Positions 13,511 to 20,874 of a stretch of DNA of 27,386 bases are shown here, in pieces. The DNA lies in the IMG/VR virus record IMGVR_UViG_3300033997_000191, positions 1 to 27,386 of that record; one strand, given 5' to 3'. The notes beneath the pieces are model-generated. The model worked only from the letters and a program-made list of their open reading frames with translations. It made no database searches and was not told the origin of the DNA. The translations under genes and the position numbers were made by a program. The DNA is from a virus. How positions within the stretch are numbered: position 1 is the stretch's first letter; every line of letters starts with the position of its first letter.

Positions 13511-13515
13511 TGTGT
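13485..13515 (+). promoter_or_regulatory. Promoter with ACACATT/AATGTGT operator
   Basis: TTGACG at 13485-13490 and TAATGT at 13508-13513 with 17-nt spacing. A perfect 7-bp inverted repeat, ACACATT (13497-13503) and AATGTGT (13509-13515) with a 5-nt loop, covers the spacer and -10. The operator differs from the GTAAC type. The ATG is 55 nt from the -35. Confidence 0.68.
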
Positions 13516-13539
13516 CGCAAACCGAACCGAGACACCGAG

Positions 13540-13854
13540 ATGACCGAGACCGCTGAAACCGTGACCAAGCGCGACCCGCGCGACTTCCTCGACGCCGACT
13601 TGACGCCGGTTCCGACTTGGACCCTGCGCGAACTGATCGACGCCCTGGGCAATCAGACCGTGGCCGACATCTGGGGCGTGACGGACAACAACGCCCGTCA
13701 GGTCCGCTACCGCGGCACCGCGTCGCTGGAGCGCATGCAGGCGCTGCAGGCGGCCGTGCGCGCCGACGAGACCAAGTACCGCGAGGCGCTGGTCACCATC
13801 TACACCACTGGCGCATTCCGTCGCCAATCCGACCCTTACAAGGACCTGGCATGA
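13540..13854 (+). CDS. Candidate helix-turn-helix DNA-binding protein
   Basis: A 104-aa protein. An in-frame ATG at 13510 exists, but it lies within the -10 of the promoter, so the ATG at 13540 is used. Residues ~38-62 (GNQTVADIWGVTDNNARQVR and onward) read as a helix-turn-helix of the Cro/CI type: a helix, a tight Gly-Val turn, then a recognition-like helix with polar residues and Arg. A second helix at ~63-80 follows. Its own promoter overlaps an inverted repeat, so autoregulation is plausible. It could equally bind other sites in the window. Family membership is by eye only. Confidence 0.6.
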   Translation: MTETAETVTKRDPRDFLDADLTPVPTWTLRELIDALGNQTVADIWGVTDNNARQVRYRGTASLERMQALQAAVRADETKYREALVTIYTTGAFRRQSDPYKDLA

Positions 13855-14741
13855 AAATCATCATCCATTCGCTAGACGAGCTGAACGAACTGGTTTCGGT
13901 TCTGTCGCCCGCATACCTTCGCACGTTCAATGCCGGTCTGGGCCCTTCGTTCCGAGCCGCCGACATCGCGCGCGACGTGCGTACCGGTGCGACTGGCATC
14001 ACTCAGTTGATCTCCGACGAAGTGGTGCGGATGGCTGGTAATGCCGCAGCCGAGTACCGCGAGCGCGATATTGAAGGAACGCGCCGACAGTTGGCCGAGG
14101 GCAAGATCTCCGAAGCGTTTGCCGCTGAACAGCTGGCTGCGTACGCGGCGGAACCGACTACCGACGAGTCTGTCGATCGGGGCCTCGACGCCGACGGTGT
14201 CGCGCACAGCACCGACTGGCACTCCGACCCGCCGAAGATCAACGCTGACGGCCGCTGGAAGGCGCGTCGCGGCCGTGACAACGACGCCTACAAGGCCTGG
14301 CTGCTGGAACAAGCCGTGCAGGACGCGGAGGCGGCCGTTGCGGCCGACGCAGAGCCGGTCGCCACCGAGACCCACGCGCTGCCGCAGGATGAGCAGTCCG
14401 AGGGAGCATTCCGTGCGGCTGCGTCCCGCGAGACGGCCAGCGCCGAAACCAACGAAATGACCGACAAGCTGATCGCGGAAGTGCGAGCCGCTATGGACGT
14501 CGACCTCGCCGCGCTGGTCGAGGCTAGCCAGGAAGCGGCGCTGGACGCCAGCGACAGCCACATGGACCTGATCAAGGCGTGCCAGGTGTTCATCAGCGAG
14601 TACGGCCATCCGGCCTACAACGCCCTGAAAGCCGCCGTGGCGCCGCTGGAAGGTGCCGAGAACGGCAAGGCCGTGCCGCAGTTCACCCCCGCCGAGCGGC
14701 GCCTGATGCGTGCCTGCATCGAGAACTACCCGAAAGCCTGA
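13851..14741 (+). CDS. Phage hypothetical protein with conserved basic motif
   Basis: A 296-aa protein. The ATG at 13851 overlaps the previous stop; the frame is open far upstream but only as the shadow of the preceding gene. Residues 116-143 (GVAHSTDWHSDPP..., INADGRWKARRGRD) match a motif seen in many phage proteins, usually written GxPWDxRIHxxxK...GxWxxRRGxD, of unknown function. The rest is Ala/Glu-rich and helical (60-110 and 150-260), with a final helix ending PAERRLMRACIENYPKA. It is the last gene before the convergent terminator. A single-stranded DNA or replication-associated role is possible but not shown. Confidence 0.72.
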   Translation: MKIIIHSLDELNELVSVLSPAYLRTFNAGLGPSFRAADIARDVRTGATGITQLISDEVVRMAGNAAAEYRERDIEGTRRQLAEGKISEAFAAEQLAAYAAEPTTDESVDRGLDADGVAHSTDWHSDPPKINADGRWKARRGRDNDAYKAWLLEQAVQDAEAAVAADAEPVATETHALPQDEQSEGAFRAAASRETASAETNEMTDKLIAEVRAAMDVDLAALVEASQEAALDASDSHMDLIKACQVFISEYGHPAYNALKAAVAPLEGAENGKAVPQFTPAERRLMRACIENYPKA

Positions 14742-14807
14742 CCTCGCCGGGCGTCCCGGTCGCTGAGACGCGCAGGCGTCAAGTAGCCCGCAAGGGAGAC
14801 GAACAAG

Positions 14808-14829
14808 AAACCCGCCGAAAGGCGGGTTT
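14808..14829. terminator. Bidirectional terminator between convergent modules
   Basis: AAACCCGCC (14808-14816), a GAAA tetraloop, and GGCGGGTTT (14821-14829) form a perfect 9-bp stem with A- and T-rich ends, so it can stop transcription from both sides. It lies 67 nt after the last + strand gene and 4 nt from the stop of the last - strand gene. Confidence 0.9.
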
Positions 14830-14833
14830 GTTG

Positions 14834-15202
14834 TTACTGCTTGTAGGTCTGTAAGAGTCGGACCATTTCCGGATGTAAAGGTGCGGGCAGATGGTCAAAC
14901 GCGGCCCACTCATAAGCGGTATGTTCGTCGTTGAGCGCCGGCACGTGAGCAGTTGGCAAGGCGGCCGCGAAGGCCTGAAACCCGTTGCTCGCCACACCTA
15001 GGTCTAGCAGATCACCCACATACAGAATGCCAGTCTCTTCCCAGACTTCGCGGCGCGCCGCCATCCGTGGTGTTTCACCCGCTTCGATCTTGCCACCTGG
15101 GAAAGCCCAGCAACCCGCAGCGTCCACGCCTTCACGCCGCCGGAGCAGAAGCACCCGGCGGTTGTGAAGGAACAGAATGCCCGATGCAACTGGACTCGCC
15201 AT
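14834..15202 (-). CDS. Nudix hydrolase (MutT-like)
   Basis: A 122-aa Nudix pyrophosphohydrolase. The Nudix box is perfect: Gly37-x5-Glu43-x7-Arg51-Glu52-Val-Trp-Glu55-Glu56-Thr-Gly58-Ile. Upstream, LLLRRR and GCWAFPGG are typical of MutT-type nucleotide hydrolases, and DEHTAYEWAAFDHLP fits the late beta strand region. Possible substrates include oxidised or non-canonical NTPs, (p)ppGpp-like or NAD-type compounds; the sequence does not say which. The ATG overlaps the tail-tube stop by 1 nt, so it is translated with a late structural gene, an unusual place for a metabolic enzyme. Confidence 0.9.
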   Translation of the reverse strand: MASPVASGILFLHNRRVLLLRRREGVDAAGCWAFPGGKIEAGETPRMAARREVWEETGILYVGDLLDLGVASNGFQAFAAALPTAHVPALNDEHTAYEWAAFDHLPAPLHPEMVRLLQTYKQ

Positions 15203-15636
15203 CAGCTGATCTTGCTGAATTCCAGGCGGGCAAAGTTGAACACCGCGACGCCCGGCTGCAGGATGCGCTGACCGGACGGTGCCTGATAGGAGGTCAGGAA
15301 ACCGTTGCGGCCGACGAAGCGCTTGTTGACGCTCGGCAGGGCGATGGTCAGGCCGACGCGCAGCGCTTCGCGGTTGGAGGACTCGCGCTGCCAGATCTGT
15401 TCGAACACTTCCAGCGACGAGCTGTCGGCCTGCAAGGTCAAGGTGATCGGCTGCGGGTTGTAGACGAAACCTGCGGACAGGTTGCCGTCAATGCCCATGA
15501 CGATTTCCTTGTTCTCGACGGCGCCGACTTCAAACACGTTGTCGGCGGCGTAACCCTGGAGGGTCACGCCATTGGGGTAGAGGCCTTCCACGCTCAGGAC
15601 CAGCGAGGAATTGGCGACGGTCAGGGTTGCGGCCAT
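15202..15636 (-). CDS. Tail tube protein (DUF3277-like)
   Basis: A 144-aa protein, rich in beta strands, with the features of the DUF3277 tail-tube family of contractile phages: a short N-terminal strand, QGYAADNVFEVG, and NKEIVMGIDG. It follows the sheath by 12 nt, the usual sheath-tube order. The Shine-Dalgarno AAGGAG lies 9 nt before the ATG. It would polymerise into the inner tube through which DNA is injected. Family is recalled from pattern and context. Confidence 0.8.
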   Translation of the reverse strand: MAATLTVANSSLVLSVEGLYPNGVTLQGYAADNVFEVGAVENKEIVMGIDGNLSAGFVYNPQPITLTLQADSSSLEVFEQIWQRESSNREALRVGLTIALPSVNKRFVGRNGFLTSYQAPSGQRILQPGVAVFNFARLEFSKIS

Positions 15637-15648
15637 GGTCGCTTCTCC

Positions 15649-17133
15649 TTACAGGACGGTGGTGGCGGAGACGACGATCTTCTGGATGCTGCCGCCATCG
15701 CAGTACCAGAAATTCACCGTCGGGGAACCGCGCTCGGTGCGCACGGTCGTGGTGGTCGGATCAGTGACCTGCAGGTACCAGCCCTTGTCGCTGACTTCGC
15801 CTGCGATCGTGAAACCGGCCTGCGAGTTAATCTGCGCCTGCTGCGACGGGCTCAGGGTCACGCCGGCGCGGATGACACCGGCCTGCAGGAACTGCGTGAT
15901 GACGTCCTGGGCGCCCTGGTAGATCGCGTTGTAGCCGTCGTTGTTGTACGGCAGCGAACGGTAGGCCAGCAGGGTCTCGAACAATGCCTGGCGCAGGTTG
16001 CGGCGCAGCGCGATGGCGCCCAGCGCGGTGTCGGCCCATTCATACTGGCCGCCGATCGAACCGTTGTACAGCACGGTGTAGGTGTTCGGGCCGGACGAGT
16101 ACTTGCCCAGGTAGGTGTAACCGTTGGACAGCAGCGCGTTGGCATCCGATTCCGAATCAACCTGCACGCCGGCCGAGGACACCGGCTGACGGAACGCCAG
16201 AGTGGTGCGGCCATCCACGACCTGCAGGTTGGTCGACGCGCCCCAAGCCAGCACGATCATGGCGTTGGACAGGTCCCCATACACCGGCACGGTGTTCTGG
16301 TACGGCTGCGAGTGCACCAGATTGCCGAAGTTGGCCGGGTTGTTCGGGACGAGGCCCGCCGCATCCAGATCCCAACCCGCGTAGATGTAGTTGAAGGTCT
16401 GTTCGGCCGTCCACTCAGCAAACGCGAAGCGCTGGTCGATACCTGCGGTCCAGGCGTGAGTGAAGATCGCCCAGTTGCCCGACAGTGCGGCCAGTCGATC
16501 CATCGCGGTGTTCGGGGTGTCCAGCACGTAGCCGGTGCCCTGCACGTACGCGCCTGCGGCCGAGGACAGACCAACACCGTCCGCCAGGGTGCCGGTGACG
16601 GCCGAGACGGTCGCAGCTTCGCCGGTCGCCGTGGTGGTCAGCACGAAACGACGACGCTGGGTGTCGTAGGTGATGGCAAAGTTCGGCGTGGTGAAGCCTG
16701 CGGTCATCAGCGAGGCCGCATTGGCGAAGCTGGTGGCCGCGGCCAGGTTGATCGTGGCCGAGGTGCGCAGGGTGTCAGTGGTGACGATCAACGTACCGGA
16801 CAGGGCCTGCAGCTGCGCCAGCGTCAGGTTCAGCGAGGCACCGAAGACTGCCGCGCCGACGTCCGCGCCGACGAAGCGGCCGACATTCAGGCTGGCCGGC
16901 TGCTGGCCGCCATTGAGGATGCCGGCGAAGTAGACCTGGGCTGCGTTGTACTCGGTCGAGTCGGTGCCGAAGAACGTACCGACGTCGGTCGCGTTGTAGT
17001 AGACCTGCAGCTGCGCGGCCGGTACGGCCGTCGACTGGGTCAGCAGGAGGCCGTCAAGCGAGCCCTGCGCGCCGCCGGCGCCGATCACGTTCGGGTTGAT
17101 CGTGACGATCTGGGAAATGGGGATGTTGCTCAC
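15649..17133 (-). CDS. Contractile tail sheath protein (DUF3383-like)
   Basis: A 494-aa protein starting at a GTG with AGGAGG upstream. The N-terminus (IVTINPNVIGAGG, DGLLLT), followed by FFGTDSTEYNAAQVYFAG, is characteristic of the DUF3383 sheath family. The central part is Ala/Thr-rich beta structure and the C-terminal ~140 residues (GQYEWADTALGAIALRRNLR onwards) form the conserved core that packs on the tube. It forms the outer contractile layer of the tail and indicates a myovirus-like particle. Confidence 0.88.
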   Translation of the reverse strand: MSNIPISQIVTINPNVIGAGGAQGSLDGLLLTQSTAVPAAQLQVYYNATDVGTFFGTDSTEYNAAQVYFAGILNGGQQPASLNVGRFVGADVGAAVFGASLNLTLAQLQALSGTLIVTTDTLRTSATINLAAATSFANAASLMTAGFTTPNFAITYDTQRRRFVLTTTATGEAATVSAVTGTLADGVGLSSAAGAYVQGTGYVLDTPNTAMDRLAALSGNWAIFTHAWTAGIDQRFAFAEWTAEQTFNYIYAGWDLDAAGLVPNNPANFGNLVHSQPYQNTVPVYGDLSNAMIVLAWGASTNLQVVDGRTTLAFRQPVSSAGVQVDSESDANALLSNGYTYLGKYSSGPNTYTVLYNGSIGGQYEWADTALGAIALRRNLRQALFETLLAYRSLPYNNDGYNAIYQGAQDVITQFLQAGVIRAGVTLSPSQQAQINSQAGFTIAGEVSDKGWYLQVTDPTTTTVRTERGSPTVNFWYCDGGSIQKIVVSATTVL

Positions 17134-17157
17134 GGGTGCCTCCTGGGCAGGTTTCGC

Positions 17158-17688
17158 CTATGGTAGCTGGTCGGCGACGATGAAGGAATCGAGCTGGATT
17201 TGGTCAAAGAAGTCCTGCGGCAGCCCGACCGTCTGGTTGACCTGGCCGTACAGGCGAATCATGAAACGCTGTTCGTACTGCCCCTCGCTGTTGGCGATGC
17301 TCAACTGCTGCGGCGCGTCAGCATACAACGGTGTCAGCACCGGCGGAACCATGTTGTCCACACCCCACATCGACCGCCAGGCCACCGACAGGATCGAGGC
17401 CCAGGTCGGCCCGAGCTGACCGTAGCAATCGACCTGGTAGCTGTAGGTCAGGTGCGCCTGCTGGACGGCCTGCGAGTTGTCCGGGTCGTAGTACCGACGG
17501 CCGAAGTCCTGGCGCTGCATGATCCCCGGGGAGATCACGATGTAGCTGCCGGTCGGAACGGCCGTCAGGTTCTGGTAGCCCTTGACGATCTGGTTGGAGG
17601 TGCGCGGAATGTCCAGCACCTTCTGCATCCAGTGCGCCAAGGCGCTGAACGTCTGATCTTCGGTCGGGAGCAGGGTCGCGGCGGCCAT
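17158..17688 (-). CDS. Neck/tail terminator-like protein (LIC12616 type)
   Basis: A 176-aa protein. An open frame continues 138 nt upstream, but that part is the shadow of the next gene; the ATG at 17688 shares its base with the previous TGA (TGATG). The pattern of YSYQVDCYGQLGPTWASIL, then AWRSMWG..., and LYADAPQQLSIANSEGQYEQRF resembles the phage neck-terminator gp12-like / LIC12616 family. It should cap the tail or join it to the head. It lies just before the sheath in transcription order, the expected position. Confidence 0.72.
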   Translation of the reverse strand: MAAATLLPTEDQTFSALAHWMQKVLDIPRTSNQIVKGYQNLTAVPTGSYIVISPGIMQRQDFGRRYYDPDNSQAVQQAHLTYSYQVDCYGQLGPTWASILSVAWRSMWGVDNMVPPVLTPLYADAPQQLSIANSEGQYEQRFMIRLYGQVNQTVGLPQDFFDQIQLDSFIVADQLP

Positions 17689-18128
17689 CAGGGCGCGACT
17701 CCTACCACAGAACCATTGGCCAGAGCCGCCAGGAGCGCGTCCAGCGAACCGGCATTGAGCTGCTTGGTCACCGACACACTGCACCAGTCGCCCCACCATT
17801 CCAGCACGTGCTGGACGGCCCACCACTCGCCGCGGAAGTTGAGCAGGTCTCCGCCCTGGCCGTTGGGTCGGTCGATTGCCGACAGGTCGCCGTAGGCGTA
17901 CACGATCGACAGGCCGCCGGTGTACTGCAGGCCGTTGAGGTAGTGCAGCGACTCATGCGGCGTGGCCTGCACCTGCGCGCGAACGTTGGCCGCAGCGAAG
18001 CCCGGCGTGCTGATGCCGTCCAGCCAGGTCGCGCCGGTGGACACGTACAGCACCGCGTCATCGTCCGGGTTGACGACCTCGATAGCGCCACGCACCAACG
18101 CGTGAAGGTTCAGTCCGCCAATGCTCAC
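17688..18128 (-). CDS. Neck/head-tail joining protein, hypothetical
   Basis: A 146-aa protein with a GTG start (GTGAGCATT) inside the repeated stop/start junction at 18124-18142. It is Trp-rich near residues 100-115 (EWWAVQHVLEWWGDWCS) with a DDAVLYVSTGATW segment near the N-terminus. Position between the gp10-like connector and the tail terminator indicates a neck or tail-completion role. I do not recognise the family. Confidence 0.65.
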   Translation of the reverse strand: MSIGGLNLHALVRGAIEVVNPDDDAVLYVSTGATWLDGISTPGFAAANVRAQVQATPHESLHYLNGLQYTGGLSIVYAYGDLSAIDRPNGQGGDLLNFRGEWWAVQHVLEWWGDWCSVSVTKQLNAGSLDALLAALANGSVVGVAP

Positions 18129-18142
18129 GGGCTCGGATCCTC
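18124..18142. repeat. 19-bp direct repeat, copy 1
   Basis: CTCACGGGCTCGGATCCTC occurs exactly here and at 18306-18324. On the - strand it encodes Glu/Asp-Pro-Ser-Pro-stop and the GTGAG start of the following gene. The two copies frame the small gene at 18125-18310. Confidence 0.9.
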
Positions 18143-18310
18143 ATCTGCAGACGTACGAGTTACGGTTCCGCTAAGTACGGGCGTACCCTCCACGAAACTG
18201 TAAGGGATAAAGACCGTGCGCGTCTGGCCTGACTTTAAGCCGTCCAGCGACGACGCCCAAGCACTTGCGCTAGCCTTCTCGGTTTCACGTTCGGCAGGTG
18301 TGATACTCAC
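18125..18310 (-). CDS. Small hypothetical protein in a repeat-framed cassette
   Basis: A 61-aa protein starting at GTG 18310 (MSITPAERET) and ending ADEDPSP. The start and stop each lie within one copy of the 19-bp direct repeat. The sequence is polar at the N-terminus and beta-like toward the C-terminus (TRTVFIPYSFVEG, VLSGTVTR). No Cys, no membrane segment, no recognised family. The region looks slightly less GC-rich than its neighbours by eye. It may be an acquired or duplicated-junction accessory gene in the neck region. Confidence 0.62.
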   Translation of the reverse strand: MSITPAERETEKASASAWASSLDGLKSGQTRTVFIPYSFVEGTPVLSGTVTRTSADEDPSP

Positions 18311-18324
18311 GGGCTCGGATCCTC
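18306..18324. repeat. 19-bp direct repeat, copy 2
   Basis: Exact second copy of the repeat at 18124-18142, 182 nt away. On the - strand it contains the stop of the gp10-like gene and the start of the small gene downstream. Confidence 0.9.
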
Positions 18325-18816
18325 GCCGTAATCGCCGCCGCGCAGGACGACGGCCGAATCGATGGAGTTGGTCAGGTGGTTGGTCTGGACGAGGCCGTGG
18401 TTGAAGCCCTTCACGGCCGCCCAGTCTGCGCTGTTGTCCGCCGGCCAATCCCGTATGGTCTGCTGGATGTCCTCGGCCATACGCACACCGACCGTGCGCA
18501 GCGCCGTGTCGGCGGCCGCGCCGGCCTTGATCAGGGTAGTCAGGTCGCGCGACCACTTGCGGTTCTGTGCGGCGTAGGTTGACTGCATGAACGGTCGCGG
18601 ATGGTTCTGGCCGTGGCCGTACTCCAGCGCCTGGGCGATGACCGCCACCGGCATGCCGCCGCGCGCATCCTTGACCTGCTTGCCGGTGCGGTGGTCGGTG
18701 TAGGTATCCTGCGGGTAGGTCGCGCCCGCCAGGACGCCGGCCTTGACCATGCCGGGAACGAACTGCTTGCGCAGGTCGTCGGGGATCTTGACACCGGAGC
18801 GTCGGACGGTCGTCAT
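18307..18816 (-). CDS. HK97 gp10-like / head-tail connector protein
   Basis: A 169-aa protein. The ATG at 18816 overlaps the previous stop (ATGA); the longer open frame upstream is a shadow. Residues from ~55 to ~90 (VAVIAQALEYGHG, then HPRPFMQSTY) match the conserved core of HK97 gp10-like and related minor head-tail proteins, followed by a long helix (RDLTTLIKAGAAADTALR). It should help connect head and tail. It ends YGEDPSP in the direct repeat. Confidence 0.75.
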   Translation of the reverse strand: MTTVRRSGVKIPDDLRKQFVPGMVKAGVLAGATYPQDTYTDHRTGKQVKDARGGMPVAVIAQALEYGHGQNHPRPFMQSTYAAQNRKWSRDLTTLIKAGAAADTALRTVGVRMAEDIQQTIRDWPADNSADWAAVKGFNHGLVQTNHLTNSIDSAVVLRGGDYGEDPSP

Positions 18817-19325
18817 GCGCCGCCCGGCGTGCCGCTGTTCGTACCGCCCGCACCGCCGCGAAGCTGCGGCAGGCGGTCGCGGTTGAGGAAGTCGATCGAG
18901 TGACCGACGCCCGAACGCCCGATCACGCCGTAGCGGAACGAACGGAACTGGGCCACGGCCAACCAGTACATCGCGCCGTAGGGCGTCTGCGAGAACCACG
19001 CTTCACCCGCACTGGACGGGACGTGGTACTCCAGGCTGGTCGACACCGTGCCCTCGGTCGCACTGGCCACGCGACCGACGACGCCACGCGGCGGCACAAC
19101 CTGGCCGGTGGTCGTGGTGTAGCCGAACAGCACCAGCATGTGCGCGACCAACATGTCCAGCAGCGGCGCGCGCTGCCGCGGGTCGACAACGACCGACGCG
19201 TCGGTGTTGTCGAGGATCGTGGCGCCCACGATGTTGAACAGGGCCGTCAGCCGCGCATCCGGTACCGTCGCAAACTCCGGGTAGGCGAGCTTGAAAGCGG
19301 CAGGATCAAACACGACGACGGCCAT
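18813..19325 (-). CDS. Head-tail adaptor (DUF4054-like)
   Basis: A 170-aa protein. The N-terminus (VFDPAAFKLAYPEFATVPD, then LDMLVAHMLVLFG) fits the DUF4054 family of adaptor proteins that bind the portal ring. The C-terminal tail (LPQLRGGAGGTNSGTPGGA) is Gly-rich and probably flexible. AAGGG upstream of the ATG is a modest ribosome-binding site. Placed between the capsid genes and gp10-like connector, as expected. Confidence 0.78.
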   Translation of the reverse strand: MAVVVFDPAAFKLAYPEFATVPDARLTALFNIVGATILDNTDASVVVDPRQRAPLLDMLVAHMLVLFGYTTTTGQVVPPRGVVGRVASATEGTVSTSLEYHVPSSAGEAWFSQTPYGAMYWLAVAQFRSFRYGVIGRSGVGHSIDFLNRDRLPQLRGGAGGTNSGTPGGA

Positions 19326-19337
19326 GGTCGGGCGCCC

Positions 19338-19736
19338 TTACTTGTCGTCGGCCGCGGTCACGCCATTCTCGGGCGCTTCCGGGTCGATGGCATTGAAGCC
19401 CAGGTTGACGTCGCCGATGTCCTGCGCTTCGGACACGACAGCCTTGAGCTTGCCGGCCGCAAACAGCGCACCGCTGGTCAGCCACTTGGCCTCGGCGTAC
19501 TGCTCTTCAACGGCCTTCCAGTGGGCGGCCGGAACGCCGCTGGTGATGCCGTGGAAGCCCTGTTCGTCGGCCAGGGCCAGCGCGCGCGGGTCGTTGGCTC
19601 CCTTGAAGGCCAGTCGGACGGGATTGCCGTCCACGACGACATCCACGATCAGGCCGGCCGGCAAGCGGCAGGCGACGGAAACGGTGCCGGCCGCGTCAGT
19701 GCGGTCGTCGGTGTTGCGGTTCGAATTGCGGGCCAT
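19338..19736 (-). CDS. Conserved phage structural-region protein
   Basis: A 132-aa protein. The pattern of VRLAFKGANDPRALA, FHGITSGVPAAHWKAVEEQY, SGALFAAGKL and GFNAIDPEAPENG resembles a small family found just after major capsid genes in many phages (often with GxxxxVIGGxGITxxVPxxFxxxW). Function is not established. CAGGAG lies 6 nt before the ATG. It is separated from the capsid gene by a terminator hairpin. Confidence 0.68.
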   Translation of the reverse strand: MARNSNRNTDDRTDAAGTVSVACRLPAGLIVDVVVDGNPVRLAFKGANDPRALALADEQGFHGITSGVPAAHWKAVEEQYAEAKWLTSGALFAAGKLKAVVSEAQDIGDVNLGFNAIDPEAPENGVTAADDK

Positions 19737-19791
19737 CAGATGCTCCTGTGGGTTGAGGTTTGGTCACGCGTGCGAGGGTAGCACAAAGAAT

Positions 19792-19815
19792 GACGCCCGG
19801 CGTAAACCGGGCGTC
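19792..19815. terminator. Hairpin terminator after the major capsid gene
   Basis: GACGCCCGG (19792-19800) and CCGGGCGTC (19807-19815) form a perfect 9-bp stem with a 6-nt loop. On the - strand it is followed by ATTCTTTGTG, a loose T-rich tract. It would partly end transcription after the highly expressed capsid gene. Confidence 0.7.
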
Positions 19816-19838
19816 TCCTGTCATCTCGACCGTAGGGC

Positions 19839-20846
19839 TTAGATGCCCAGGGTCTGCGCGACCGCGAACGGACGGTAGATGATCGCACCCCAGGTGCCGC
19901 CCGACTTCTTCTGGCGGGTGTAGGTGCTGTAACGCTCGACCGCGTGCGAGCGCTCCTTCTCGGTGAAGCCCAGTTCGCCGGTCGGACGGCCGTCCAGTTC
20001 CTTCACCCACAGCTGGGCCAGGCGGCCGGCGGCGGTGTCGTACTCCGGAACCGCCACGAACTCGATGTTCGGGTAGGTCTCGGCGATCTTCTTGCGAGCT
20101 GACAGGCCGAAGCTGTTGGTGCGGTCCAGGTTGACCAGCGCCGACGGAGCCGAGGCCCACACCATCGCCTCGTTGCCGGTGATGATACCGTTGGACTGCG
20201 ACACCAGCTGTGCGACCTGACGGACGAAGTCGTTGGCGATGTCTTCCGGCGAGGCGGTGGCGTAATTGACGGTCGCGGCCACCGGAGCGGTCAGGCTCGG
20301 GTCGTTGGTCAGACCGTAGTTCTTGAGACCGGACACACCGTACAGGTAGGTCTTGTTCATGAACTTGGCCATCACCAGCGCCGAGGCGTACTGCTTATCG
20401 CCGGCCAGGTCGATGTAACCCTCGCCAGCCTGCGCCAGCTCCTTGTCGCCGTATTCGATCCAGGTCTGGAACGAGTAGCTCTCACGGCTCGGGTAGTTGG
20501 TGTTGCTGGTGGACATGCCGTTCGGCGACCAGTCGCCGTAGGTGGCCACCTGGCCGCCCGGCTCCACGGTGCGGAACATCGCGGTCGTGGTGGTCCAGTC
20601 GCCCTTCTTGACCTCGCCCAGGATCTTGGCGGCGGCCATCGGGGCCAACAGGATGTCGATCGCGCGCGGGTCGATCCAGGTGGTCAGGAACGCCGGAACG
20701 CCGCCGTTGCTGGCGGTGATCTGCAGCGGGTTGAGGTTGGCCGCGTCCATCGCGTAGTCGGCAGCACCGACGGTCACGTTCCGGATGGTATCCGGGTAGT
20801 GGATGCCGACGCGGGCGAGGCGGCGAATTTCGGAGTGATCGCTCAC
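19839..20846 (-). CDS. Major capsid protein (DUF2184-like)
   Basis: A 335-aa protein with a GTG start (GTGAGCGAT) and AAGGA upstream. Its length and features, including an early FLTTWIDPRAIDILLAPMAAAKILGE-type segment (read in parts), Tyr-Gly-Asp-Trp, SRESYSFQTWIEYGDKELA in two parts, and a C-terminal GAIIYRPFAVAQTLGI, match the DUF2184 major capsid family with an HK97-type fold. It should form the icosahedral shell. It lies after the cement protein and protease/scaffold in transcription order, as is normal. Confidence 0.88.
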   Translation of the reverse strand: MSDHSEIRRLARVGIHYPDTIRNVTVGAADYAMDAANLNPLQITASNGGVPAFLTTWIDPRAIDILLAPMAAAKILGEVKKGDWTTTTAMFRTVEPGGQVATYGDWSPNGMSTSNTNYPSRESYSFQTWIEYGDKELAQAGEGYIDLAGDKQYASALVMAKFMNKTYLYGVSGLKNYGLTNDPSLTAPVAATVNYATASPEDIANDFVRQVAQLVSQSNGIITGNEAMVWASAPSALVNLDRTNSFGLSARKKIAETYPNIEFVAVPEYDTAAGRLAQLWVKELDGRPTGELGFTEKERSHAVERYSTYTRQKKSGGTWGAIIYRPFAVAQTLGI

Positions 20847-20874
20847 GGTATTGGTTCCTTGGTTGAGGGGCCGC

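Noticed and set aside
13510-13539. ATG at 13510 as start of the HTH-like gene.
   Set aside because: It lies inside the -10 element, upstream of the expected transcript start.
14953-17166. A 737-codon open frame on the + strand.
   Set aside because: It runs opposite to the Nudix, tube and sheath genes, whose proteins are recognisable. The + strand product is low-complexity Arg/Gly/His-rich sequence typical of antisense frames in GC-rich DNA.
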